Assembly: GCA_964465145.1 (NCBI GenBank)
Contig: CAYXJR010000059.1
Location: 1-27,125 of the forward strand
Source of the DNA: JAUVKA01 sp964465145
Lineage (GTDB): Bacteria; Bacteroidota; Bacteroidia; Bacteroidales; UBA12481
Length of the DNA stretch: 27,125 nt
Reading direction: 5' to 3'
The notes under the pieces are model-generated. The model did not search any database. It worked only from the letters and a program-made list of their open reading frames with translations, and was not told the origin of the DNA. Position numbers and translations under genes: made by a program. Of this stretch, positions 1 through 7,182 are shown one piece after another (positions within the stretch are counted from its first letter, which is position 1; each line of letters begins with the position of its first letter).

Positions 1-68
1 CGGTTACCTTCGTGGGCTCCGGAAAGCTTGAGGAGATCCGGTTATATGTGGAGGAGGAGGCAAATTGA
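1..68 (+). CDS. 3' end of an unidentified upstream gene (partial)
   Basis: Reading from base 3, an open frame enters from the window edge and ends at TGA (66-68), giving about 21 codons rich in Glu at the end (VTFVGSGKLEEIRLYVEEEAN). The last four bases, TTGA, overlap the TTG start of the next reading frame. A strong GGAGGAGG stretch lies just before it. This fits either a gene end translationally coupled to the next gene or one side of a frameshift within a single older gene. The family cannot be recognised from so short a piece. Confidence 0.35.
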   Translation, partial: VTFVGSGKLEEIRLYVEEEAN

Positions 69-466
69 AACTACCCGAGGATGGAGATTCAGTGTCCGTG
101 GTATGGAAGAACCAGCTCGGGGATATCCGTGCTGGTGGAGCTGTCCTGGTGGATGGTTATATATATGAATCTTTTGAGGAGGACAAGCGGGTGAAGTGGA
201 GGTGCCTGGACTGGAAAACCGGTGAAGAAATGTATGTCTCCCGCGTCCTCAATCCGGGAAACGTAATATATGCTGATGGAATGCTTTATTGTTACAGTAT
301 ACGGGGAGAACTGGCCCTGGTAAAAGCAAACCCCTCAGGATTTGAGATTGTCAGCCAAACAAAAGTAAGCCTTGGATCTGCGCAACATTTTGCACATATT
401 ATGATCCATCAGGGAGTACTTTATCTCAGACACGGGAGTGCCCTTATTGCCTACAAAATTACGTGA
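65..466 (+). CDS. C-terminal part of a PQQ-type beta-propeller protein, probably truncated
   Basis: The 133-residue product reads like the last blades of a PQQ/BamB-type propeller. It has a 'GGAVLVDGYIY' strand, a 'CLDWKTGEEMY' turn, a 'VIYADGMLYCY' strand and a final 'GVLYLRHGSALIAYKI' strand. Such proteins usually have about 400 residues and a signal peptide, and both are missing here. The only start is TTG at 65, behind a purine-rich GGAGGAGGAGG. Homology-like sequence (GGGGKLKLPEDG) continues upstream of that TTG in the same frame back to a TGA at 29-31. This suggests that the propeller lost its 5' part by frameshift or deletion and that the TTG may not be an authentic start. Function is unknown; related proteins are exported and act at the cell envelope. 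Confidence 0.55.
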   Translation: MKLPEDGDSVSVVWKNQLGDIRAGGAVLVDGYIYESFEEDKRVKWRCLDWKTGEEMYVSRVLNPGNVIYADGMLYCYSIRGELALVKANPSGFEIVSQTKVSLGSAQHFAHIMIHQGVLYLRHGSALIAYKIT

Positions 467-585
467 GATAATATAAAGATTATTATTTCAATGATGTATG
501 TTTTGTCCTAAAATAGGTTTACCATCAAATGGTCAATTAATTTCCACAACCCCTCAAAATGTATCTATACTCATAAAGGCCTGTT

Positions 586-768
586 ATGAAAATTTGACTT
601 AATGAAAACGAAATCGCTCAGTGTGCTGAGTGGTTAGCTGAGATTGAAAAAGTTGAACTGTCAGATGATATAAGGATTCATCTGGAGAACTGTCCGAAGT
701 GTAAGATGGAGGTGCTGGAGGTATGGGAGATAACCCAGGCTGGTCCAATAGGAAATAATGCGTTTTAG
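586..768 (+). pseudogene. Remnant of a small HC2 zinc-finger (anti-sigma-like) protein
   Basis: From ATG 586 the frame reads three codons, hits TGA (595-597), then stays open to TAG at 766-768. The open part reads as real protein: LNENEIAQCAEWL, then HLENCPKCK with the H-x3-C-x2-C pattern of the zf-HC2/ZAS zinc finger, then MEVLEVWEIT. In Bacteroidota this module sits at the N-terminus of anti-sigma-factor-like proteins and is followed by a membrane segment. Here it ends abruptly after about 55 codons. The in-frame stop at codon 4, the lack of an alternative ATG before the finger, and the missing C-terminal part point to a dead remnant. Start from a rare codon after the TGA cannot be excluded. 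Confidence 0.55.
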
Positions 769-819
769 GGTACACGTATTGGACAAGCCGATAAAAAAAC
801 CAGCCCTTGCCGGATCCCA

Positions 820-971
820 TTGACCACCTTCCGCCAATCTCTTTTGTCAGTGTCCGCCGGACTTGAATGACCACTTGAACCTCAACAGCGATAAGCCTTT
901 CCGATTATTAACAACCATTGTTAGGTAACTCAACGGGAACTGGTCAACCTAAAACGGCGGGGACTGGTCAA
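820..971. repeat. Repeats resembling ends of an IS21-family element
   Basis: The motif ACTGGTCAAC occurs twice in direct orientation (939-948 and 963-972), with AAACGGCGG between the copies. An inverted, imperfect version, TTGACCACCTTCCGCC, lies at 820-835 (about 12 of 16 bases match the complement of 956-971). A further TGACCACTTGAACC lies near 867-880. Multiple short transposase-binding repeats with a 'tGGTCAa' core are typical of IS21-family termini. No transposase or IstB ATPase reading frame is present, so this would be only an end remnant. The call rests on motif resemblance, not on a match. Confidence 0.3.
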
Positions 972-1169
972 CATATCCGCTTTTCCCACCTTTAATTCCC
1001 CCCCCCCTAAAATATGGATGATCCGCCATCTGGTAGGCATTGTCTTCCGGGGTCATTTGGATAAATCACAGGAACGCCTTTTCAGGTTTGAATCCCATTT
1101 GTTATGCAAAATGTTTGCAAATAGAAAGAGGCTAAGCATAATCAGTCGCCTAACCTCTTGATTATCAAG
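972..1169. other. Non-coding stretch with a C10 run
   Basis: No convincing gene was seen here on either strand. A run of ten C residues lies at 998-1007. A minus-strand frame near 1015-1080 (TPEDNAYQMADHPYF) looks protein-like, but it is short, has no start and could not be assigned. The stretch separates the IS21-like repeats from the tRNA gene. Confidence 0.4.
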
Positions 1170-1242
1170 CGAACCTGGAGGGACTCGAACCCCCAACCTC
1201 CTGATCCGTAGTCAGGTGCACTATCCATTATGCTACAGGTCC
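1170..1242 (-). tRNA. tRNA-Arg (anticodon ACG)
   Basis: A full cloverleaf can be folded on the minus strand. The acceptor stem GGACCTG pairs with CAGGTTC (one G-T pair), with G as discriminator base. The D arm carries GTAGCATAATGGATAGTGC. The anticodon stem CCTGA/TCAGG holds the 7-base loop CTACGGA, giving anticodon ACG at 1207-1209. The T arm contains GGGGGTTCGAGTCCC. CCA is not encoded; the bases after the discriminator are CTTG. A bacterial tRNA-Arg with ACG is normally edited by TadA to ICG and reads CGU, CGC and CGA. Confidence 0.95.
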
Positions 1243-1244
1243 TT

Positions 1245-1259
1245 TTCCGAAAATCGGAA
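1245..1259. other. Hairpin in the 5' leader of the tRNA
   Basis: TTCCGA-AAA-TCGGAA forms a perfect 6-bp stem with a triloop just upstream of the mature 5' end of tRNA-Arg (at 1242). It lies between the tRNA and its putative -7 box and would be part of the primary transcript removed during 5' processing. Confidence 0.4.
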
Positions 1260-1265
1260 TGGGTG

Positions 1266-1273
1266 CAAAGGTA
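1266..1273 (-). promoter_or_regulatory. Putative -7 promoter box of tRNA-Arg
   Basis: On the minus strand this reads TACCTTTG, matching the Bacteroidota -7 consensus TAnnTTTG, 23 bases upstream of the mature tRNA 5' end. A convincing -33 element was not identified. Confidence 0.45.
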
Positions 1274-1301
1274 AATAAAAATGGTGAATTAGGGAATAGG
1301 T

Positions 1302-1413
1302 GATCAGTAGATTTGTAGATCAGTAGATCGGTAGATCAGTAGATTGGTTTTATTAGATCACGAACTGAAGACTGACAACTGACAACTGAGGACGTGCAAC
1401 CTGCAACCTGCAA
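1302..1413. repeat. Cluster of three tandem microrepeats
   Basis: Three unrelated short units are each repeated in tandem. GATCAGTAGAT-type units occur three times (1302-1345, with GTAGAT variants between). CTGACAACTGACAACTGA-type units lie around 1365-1390. TGCAACC units occur three times (1395-1413). The cluster fills the space between the tRNA and the end of the flavoprotein gene. No terminator hairpin is evident there. Confidence 0.6.
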
Positions 1414-1420
1414 CACGAAC

Positions 1421-2743
1421 CTATTTATTCCTGCTGAACAAAACCCTCACGTAAAACCCCGGCCGGTGGAGCTTTTTTCGCTCTTTATCATTGTCAATCA
1501 TCCTGATGAAGGAGCCTGTTAGGGATTCATTGTTTACAGCCCGGTTCATCAGCCAGTTGATCAATCCGGGGTACTTTAGCATTTTTTGTATTCTGCGACT
1601 GACCTTTAGCTCTTTCCAGAGTTTATCGTAAACACGCTTGTCGTATTTATTGTTAAATTCTGAGTCGAAACGATTGGCCTGAACAGCATCTGCAATGTGC
1701 TCCGCTGCATGCATCCCGGAATTTAATGCATTGCCAACTCCTTCCCCGGTAAAGGGATCAATCAGAAAAGCTGCATCTCCAGCCATAAGAAAACGATCCC
1801 CGGAAATATTCTGCTTTTTTGATCCCAATGGCAAGCCCCACGACTGAAACTTACCAATCTGTTCAGCCCCGGAAAACCTATCCTTTAATTCCGGTGTCTC
1901 CTCAATACATCTCAACAATTCTGATTTAAGATTTATCTTCTTCTTTTTTATAATATCAGTTCTGATTCCCATCCCTACATTTGCCTCACCATTCGCCAAT
2001 GGGAAGATCCATAAATATCCCGGCAATATCGACTTAAGAAAATAAAACTCCACCGCATTTCCCCCTTTTTCACTAATCCCGGATCCCACATCCCCGTCAA
2101 CTGTTCCCTGTTCCCCGTTAACCGTTCCCCATTCCCTGTTCCCCGTTCCCTGTTCCCTGATCCCCTTGAAATAAGTTTTAATTCCAACCGCATTCTGCTT
2201 GTCATTTTTGATAATTCCTCCCGGTTCCCTGGCAAATCTGGAATTCGCTCCGTCAGCAAAAACGACAATATCCCCTCTGAACTTTTTTTTGCCGGATTTG
2301 TCCATTAACAGGACACCTTTATCATCGTTCACAAAATGATTTATCTCTGTTTCCTCAAAAATCTCTATAAGTGAATTATCCCTGACTTCCCTGTAAAGAA
2401 AATGGTCAAAATCAATCCTTTTCATCAGCAAGCCAGGAGCCTGGCCGGGTTGTTTTTTATTCCGGTAGGGGAGAAGGATGCTTTTCATATTTGGGGCAAA
2501 AAATCGCATACCCCAGGAATCCAGTATATTGGGCTCCTTTCTTAGCTTTTCGGTAATTATGGGATCCAGCTTATCCAGCATCGCAAGCACCCAGCCACTC
2601 AATCCATCGCCACAAATTTTATCCCTCGGAAATTTTTCCTTTTCGATAATAGTAGATGGTATCCCCTTCTTTGCCAGGAATAAAGCAGTTGCCATCCCCG
2701 CCGGCCCGGCACCAACAATTAAAACTTTTGCCTGATTCCTCAT
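1421..2743 (-). CDS. FAD-dependent oxidoreductase, geranylgeranyl reductase family
   Basis: The protein has about 440 residues and an N-terminal FAD-binding fold: VLIVGAGPAG (GxGxxG at 11-16), then the KFPRDKICGDGLSG segment typical of the geranylgeranyl reductase (GGR) family. PGYLWIFP at about 241-248 matches the GGR substrate-pocket motif, and FLMAGDAAFLIDPFTGEGVG is the C-terminal FAD 'GD' motif. Family members reduce isoprenoid or other hydrophobic double bonds; the substrate here is unknown. The ATG at 2743 is chosen over a TTG at 2755 because AGGA lies just before it. The gene starts 24 bases after carB stops, so co-transcription is likely. Residues ~194-228 are an extra Gly/Glu/Thr-rich stretch encoded by a minisatellite (2091-2165) between 'TYFKG' and 'AVEFYFLK', where relatives have a short loop. 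It may be tolerated there or may disable the enzyme. Confidence 0.8.
   Translation of the reverse strand: MRNQAKVLIVGAGPAGMATALFLAKKGIPSTIIEKEKFPRDKICGDGLSGWVLAMLDKLDPIITEKLRKEPNILDSWGMRFFAPNMKSILLPYRNKKQPGQAPGLLMKRIDFDHFLYREVRDNSLIEIFEETEINHFVNDDKGVLLMDKSGKKKFRGDIVVFADGANSRFAREPGGIIKNDKQNAVGIKTYFKGIREQGTGNREWGTVNGEQGTVDGDVGSGISEKGGNAVEFYFLKSILPGYLWIFPLANGEANVGMGIRTDIIKKKKINLKSELLRCIEETPELKDRFSGAEQIGKFQSWGLPLGSKKQNISGDRFLMAGDAAFLIDPFTGEGVGNALNSGMHAAEHIADAVQANRFDSEFNNKYDKRVYDKLWKELKVSRRIQKMLKYPGLINWLMNRAVNNESLTGSFIRMIDNDKERKKLHRPGFYVRVLFSRNK
2091..2165. repeat. Minisatellite inside the flavoprotein gene
   Basis: On the minus strand this is a run of units such as GGGAACAGG, GGAACGGGG and GGGAATGGGG with small variations. 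It encodes the repetitive stretch REQGTGNREWGTVNGEQGTV in-frame. The same unit occurs between genes at 13231-13251 and 14843-14870. The length keeps the surrounding reading frame open. Confidence 0.8.
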
Positions 2744-2767
2744 ACTTTTCCTCAAGCCTTAGTAAGT

Positions 2768-5700
2768 TTAGTATTCTCCCCAATGTTTTATACTGATATC
2801 ATCAATATCCAATTTACAAAACGCAGAGATAAAGGCTTCCGCCAACCTGGCATTCGTTATCAGCGGTACATTAAAATCTATGGCGTTCCTGCGAATGATA
2901 TGGTCATTCTTTAGTTCACCTTGGGTCAGGTTCTTTGGTATATTCACTACTAAATCAATCAGCCCGTTACGGATATAATCCAGTGTATTGGGATGGATTT
3001 CCTCATCGGGCCAGTGGAGGATGGTGGCATCAATACCATTTCCCCTAAGGAATTCCCCTGTACCGCGGGTGGCAAAGAGCTCATAACCTTTATCGGCCAG
3101 TAAATGACTGACTTCAAGCAGGGTAACCTTGTCTTTTATTGGGCCGGTAGACAATAGAATATTCTTTTTTGGGATAGTGTAGCCTACTGAGAGCATAGCT
3201 TTCAGGATCGCATCATCGTAATCTTCACCCAGGCATCCCACCTCACCGGTGGATGACATATCAACTCCCAGTACGGGATCTGTCTTTTGCAGTCGCGAGA
3301 AGGAAAACTGTGAGGCTTTTACCCCTATGTGCTCAAGATCGAAGATAGATTTATGGGGCTTTTCTACCTCTTGTCCGAGCATTACCCGGGTAGCCATCTC
3401 AACAAGGTTTGTCTTCAGTACTTTGGACACGAATGGCATACTCCGTGATGCCCTCAGGTTACACTCAATAACTTTGATATCGTTATTTTTTGCCAGGAAC
3501 TGGATGTTGAAGGGCCCGGAGATATTTAGCTCAGCCGCAATCTGCCGGGTGATCTTTTTTATACGCCTTACCGTTTCGAAATATAGTTTCTGGGGAGGAA
3601 AGACCATTGTTGCATCTCCCGAATGCACTCCGGCAAACTCAACATGCTCGCACATGGCATATGCCAGAAGTTCTCCCTGGCTGGCTACAGCATCGATCTC
3701 TATTTCCTTTGCCTGCTCAATAAAATCCGTTACCACTACCGGGTGTTGTTTGGAAACCAGAGTGGCCAGATTCAGGTAATCGGCTAATTCATCTTTATTC
3801 GACACAACATTCATTGCAGCCCCGGAAAGTACGTAGGAAGGCCGTATAAGAACGGGGAATCCCACCCGGTCGACAAATGCAAAAATATCATCAATATCTG
3901 CAAGTTCTTTCCATTCGGGCTGGTCGACCTCAAGAGTATCGAGCATCATTGAGAACTTGTGCCGGTCTTCTGCCCTGTCGATTGATATCGGGGAAGTCCC
4001 CAGGATTGGAATGTTTTCCTTGTGTAATCTGAGAGCCAGATTGTTGGGAATCTGCCCGCCGGTGGACACGATTACCCCCATGGGATTTTCCAGATCAAGG
4101 ATATCCATCACCCTTTCAAAGGATAATTCATCGAAATACAGGCGGTCGCTGATATCGTAATCGGTGGAAACGGTTTCAGGGTTATAATTGATCATAATAC
4201 CACGCAAACCCTGGTCGCGTATAGTCTTCAGGGCGTTTACGCTGCACCAGTCGAATTCCACCGAACTGCCGATACGATACGCTCCGGAGCCCAGGACAAT
4301 AACAGATTGCTTGTCGTCGGGGAAATCAATGTCGTGTTCTATTCCTGAATAAGTAAGGTACAGGTAATTGGTTTGTGCCGGATATTCGGCCGCCAGGGTA
4401 TCAATCTGTTTTACATATGGGACAATACCCCTCTTTTTGCGGTGATCCCTAACAGTCCGGAGTTCCTGTTCAATATTCTCTACGGTACTGCTCATAACAA
4501 ATCGGGCAATCTGAAAATCTGAGAACCCCATTTTCTTGGCTTCCAGCAAAAGGTTGTCGGGAAGCTCTTCGAGGGAATTGACCTTCGTAAGCGTTTCTTT
4601 CAGATCATAAATATTCTTCAGCTTGACCAGATACCATTTATCTATCCCAGTGAGTTCGTGTATGCGGTCGACACTGAATCCCTCTTCGAGAGCCTGAGCG
4701 ATAACGAAGATCCTCATATCGGTAGGGACCGCAAGCTCCTCTTCGATATTGGCAATCTTAATGCCGCGGTTACCGGTGAAACCGTGCATACCCTGACCAA
4801 TCATCCTCAGTCCTTTTTGTATTACCTCCTCGAAAGAGCGTCCTATAGCCATCACTTCACCCACACTCTTCATGCTCGATCCTATCTCGTGGGAGACTCC
4901 TTCAAACTTATCGAGGTCCCACCGGGGGATTTTGCAGACGATATAATCCAGGGCAGGCTCAAAGCAGGCCGTGGTGGTCTTGGTCACCGCATTAACCAGT
5001 TCATGCAGTCCATATCCCAGGGCTAACTTGGCGGCCACAAATGCTAGAGGATAGCCGGTAGCTTTTGATGCCAGGGCCGAAGACCGGCTCAGACGGGCAT
5101 TTACCTCAATAACACGATATCCCTCGGATTCCGGATCCAGGGCATACTGTACATTACATTCCCCAACGATCCCAATGTGGCGGATAATTCTTATTGAAAG
5201 AGCTCTAAGTTTGTGATATTCAGCGTTGGTAAGGGTTTGTGAAGGAGCCACTACTATGCTTTCCCCGGTGTGTATGCCCAGGGGATCAAAATTCTCCATG
5301 TTACACACCGTGATACAATTGTCATACCGGTCGCGAACAACCTCATACTCCACTTCTTTCCATCCTTTAAGCGATTTCTCCACGAGGATCTGGGGCGACA
5401 TAGTCAGGGCTTTTTTTGCCAGCTTATCCATCTCATCCTCATTGTTGCTGAACCCGCTTCCCTGTCCTCCGAGGCTGTATGCCGAACGAATAATCACCGG
5501 GTAGCCCAGCTTGCGGGCAGCTTCTTTGGCATCTTCCAGCCTGGTAACAGCAAAACTTTGGATAGTATCAACATCTATCTCATCCAGCTTTTTTATGAAA
5601 ATATCCCGGTCTTCTGTGTCGATAATAGACTGAACGGGGGTTCCAAGAACCTGAACATTATATTTCTCCAGGATGCCCGTCTTATACAGTTCAACCCCGC

Positions 5701-5983
5701 AGTTAAGAGCTGTTTGTCCTCCGAAAGCAAGAAGTATACCCTGAGGCTTTTCTTTCTCAATGACTTTGGTAACAAAATATGGGGTTACGGGAAGAAAATA
5801 TATCAGGTCGGCAACCCCCTCGGATGTCTGGACGGTTGCAATATTTGGATTCACCAGGACTGTCTCAATACCTTCCTCCCTGAGGGCCTTCAGAGCCTGG
5901 GATCCGGAATAATCAAACTCTCCTGCTTCACCTATCTTCAACGCTCCAGAGCCAAGGACAAGGACTTTTTTTATATTTTCCAT
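2768..5983 (-). CDS. carB: Carbamoyl-phosphate synthase large subunit
   Basis: The large subunit makes carbamoyl phosphate from bicarbonate, ammonia (from CarA) and two ATP, for pyrimidine and arginine synthesis. Its 1071 residues match the full family length. The two homologous halves each begin with the pre-ATP-grasp motif: VLVLGSGALKIGEAGEFDYS (8-27) and VIVLGSGAYRIGSSVEFDW (about 560). Each is followed by an ATP-grasp domain (RSAYSLGGQGSG; RPSYVLSGAAMN). The last ~140 residues (ILLSTGPIKDK onward) form the MGS-like regulatory domain. The wording of the first half (INPNIATVQTS-like motif, YFLPVTPYFV, LLAFGGQTALNCGVEL) resembles the eukaryotic CAD/CPS1 type more than the E. coli type; this variant is known to me from Bacteroidota. 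The gene lies 65 bases after carA in the same orientation. ATG 5983 is the only reasonable start. Confidence 0.97.
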   Translation of the reverse strand: MENIKKVLVLGSGALKIGEAGEFDYSGSQALKALREEGIETVLVNPNIATVQTSEGVADLIYFLPVTPYFVTKVIEKEKPQGILLAFGGQTALNCGVELYKTGILEKYNVQVLGTPVQSIIDTEDRDIFIKKLDEIDVDTIQSFAVTRLEDAKEAARKLGYPVIIRSAYSLGGQGSGFSNNEDEMDKLAKKALTMSPQILVEKSLKGWKEVEYEVVRDRYDNCITVCNMENFDPLGIHTGESIVVAPSQTLTNAEYHKLRALSIRIIRHIGIVGECNVQYALDPESEGYRVIEVNARLSRSSALASKATGYPLAFVAAKLALGYGLHELVNAVTKTTTACFEPALDYIVCKIPRWDLDKFEGVSHEIGSSMKSVGEVMAIGRSFEEVIQKGLRMIGQGMHGFTGNRGIKIANIEEELAVPTDMRIFVIAQALEEGFSVDRIHELTGIDKWYLVKLKNIYDLKETLTKVNSLEELPDNLLLEAKKMGFSDFQIARFVMSSTVENIEQELRTVRDHRKKRGIVPYVKQIDTLAAEYPAQTNYLYLTYSGIEHDIDFPDDKQSVIVLGSGAYRIGSSVEFDWCSVNALKTIRDQGLRGIMINYNPETVSTDYDISDRLYFDELSFERVMDILDLENPMGVIVSTGGQIPNNLALRLHKENIPILGTSPISIDRAEDRHKFSMMLDTLEVDQPEWKELADIDDIFAFVDRVGFPVLIRPSYVLSGAAMNVVSNKDELADYLNLATLVSKQHPVVVTDFIEQAKEIEIDAVASQGELLAYAMCEHVEFAGVHSGDATMVFPPQKLYFETVRRIKKITRQIAAELNISGPFNIQFLAKNNDIKVIECNLRASRSMPFVSKVLKTNLVEMATRVMLGQEVEKPHKSIFDLEHIGVKASQFSFSRLQKTDPVLGVDMSSTGEVGCLGEDYDDAILKAMLSVGYTIPKKNILLSTGPIKDKVTLLEVSHLLADKGYELFATRGTGEFLRGNGIDATILHWPDEEIHPNTLDYIRNGLIDLVVNIPKNLTQGELKNDHIIRRNAIDFNVPLITNARLAEAFISAFCKLDIDDISIKHWGEY

Positions 5984-6003
5984 TTTTATCGTTACCCGTT
6001 ATT

Positions 6004-6024
6004 GAGACGCATATTATGAGTCTC
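6004..6024. other. Imperfect palindrome between carA and carB
   Basis: GAGAC-g-CAT-ATT-ATG-a-GTCTC can fold into a stem of 5 bp, one mismatch and 3 bp, with a 3-base loop. It lies in the 65-base carA-carB spacer, about 20 bases before the carB start. It has no T-run, so it is not a typical terminator. It could affect mRNA processing or carB translation, but this is only structural. Confidence 0.35.
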
Positions 6025-6048
6025 TACATTTTTCTTTTGCCTTAATAT

Positions 6049-7182
6049 TTAAAACCTACTTTTGCCTTCTGCCCTCTGCCATTTGCCTTGCTTTTCGATG
6101 AGTTCTATGAAGTCATCGAAAAGAAATTCCGTATCCGTCGGACCGCTGCTGGCTTCAGGGTGAAATTGCGAGCTAAAGAATGCTTTGCTCTTATGTTTTA
6201 TTCCTTCATTGGTATTGTCATTCAGATTGGTGAACAGCGGTTCCCAGTCTTCAGGTAAGGTCTTGTCGTCCAATGCAAAACCATGGTTTTGAGAGGTGAT
6301 AAATGCTTTGTTGGTACCCTTTTGCAATACCGGTTGGTTATGACTTCTGTGCCCGTATTTTAGTTTGTAGGTGTCGCCACCTGCGGCGAGACCCATCAGT
6401 TGGTTGCCCAGGCAGATCCCGAAAATTGGAGTATCCTTTGTCAATGCCGTTCTGATGTGATTGATTGTGGTACTGCATCTTTTTGGATCACCTGGCCCAT
6501 TGGAGATAAATAGTCCATCGTATTGTTCAGTAGTGAAATCATGGTCCCATGGTACCCTGATCACTGTGGTGTCCCGGCGAAGCAGGCAGCGGATGATATT
6601 ATTCTTTACTCCGCAATCAACAAGAAGAATACGGTGCTTCCCTGATCCATATTCAAGCACCTCTTTAACACTGACCTGCGCTACCAGATTCTCGAGGTTC
6701 GGATCGTAGAGGGGAATATCTTCCTCATCAAAAAGGATTTTTCCGAGCATAGCTCCTTCTTCCCGAAGGTGCTTTGTTAGTGCACGCGTGTCAACGCCGT
6801 AAATCCCGGGAATCTTTGAATCCTTTAGCCAGTCGGCAAGGCTTTGATCAGCATTCCAGTGGCTGTAGTTAAAAGAATAGTCAGAAATTACCAGGGCCGT
6901 GATGTGTATGTCGTCTGATTCAAAAAATTTCAATAATCCATTTTCCCGTTGTTTTCCCGGAACCCCGTAATTTCCAATCAATGGGTAGGTGAGGGTAAGG
7001 ATTTGTCCACGGTAGGAGGGATCGGTAATGCTTTCAGGGTAGCCGGCCATTGCCGTGTTAAACACCACTTCCCCGGCCACGGATTCCTCGTAACCAAAGG
7101 ACCAGCCGTGAAATTTGGTACCGTCTTCCAGTACTAGTCTGACAGGCCGGGAACCCTGATGATTTGCATTAGCTTTGCTCAT
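6049..7182 (-). CDS. carA: Carbamoyl-phosphate synthase small (glutaminase) subunit
   Basis: This subunit hydrolyses glutamine and passes ammonia to CarB. The N-terminal CPSase_sm_chain domain carries EVVFNTAMAGYPESITDPSY. The C-terminal class-I glutamine amidotransferase domain has nucleophile Cys257 in FGICLGNQL, with His341 and Glu343 in QFHPEAS, so the triad is complete. The ATG overlaps the lysA stop as ATGA (7179-7182), which indicates translational coupling. The 377 residues are near the usual length. The last ~12 residues (GKWQRAEGKSRF) are not typical of CarA and are encoded by a repetitive stretch (GGCAAATGGCAGAGGGCAGA-type, 6058-6090). The original stop was probably lost to repeat expansion, adding a short tail. 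Confidence 0.97.
   Translation of the reverse strand: MSKANANHQGSRPVRLVLEDGTKFHGWSFGYEESVAGEVVFNTAMAGYPESITDPSYRGQILTLTYPLIGNYGVPGKQRENGLLKFFESDDIHITALVISDYSFNYSHWNADQSLADWLKDSKIPGIYGVDTRALTKHLREEGAMLGKILFDEEDIPLYDPNLENLVAQVSVKEVLEYGSGKHRILLVDCGVKNNIIRCLLRRDTTVIRVPWDHDFTTEQYDGLFISNGPGDPKRCSTTINHIRTALTKDTPIFGICLGNQLMGLAAGGDTYKLKYGHRSHNQPVLQKGTNKAFITSQNHGFALDDKTLPEDWEPLFTNLNDNTNEGIKHKSKAFFSSQFHPEASSGPTDTEFLFDDFIELIEKQGKWQRAEGKSRF

Noticed and set aside
599..874. A 91-residue minus-strand frame
   Set aside because: It is the antisense of the zinc-finger remnant, is of low complexity and shows no motif.
1302..1413. CRISPR array
   Set aside because: The units are short, variable in spacing and lack unique spacers, and no cas genes are present.
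1975..2268. A 97-residue minus-strand frame within the flavoprotein gene
   Set aside because: It is a frame-shifted reading of the same minisatellite. The other frame carries the GGR motifs.
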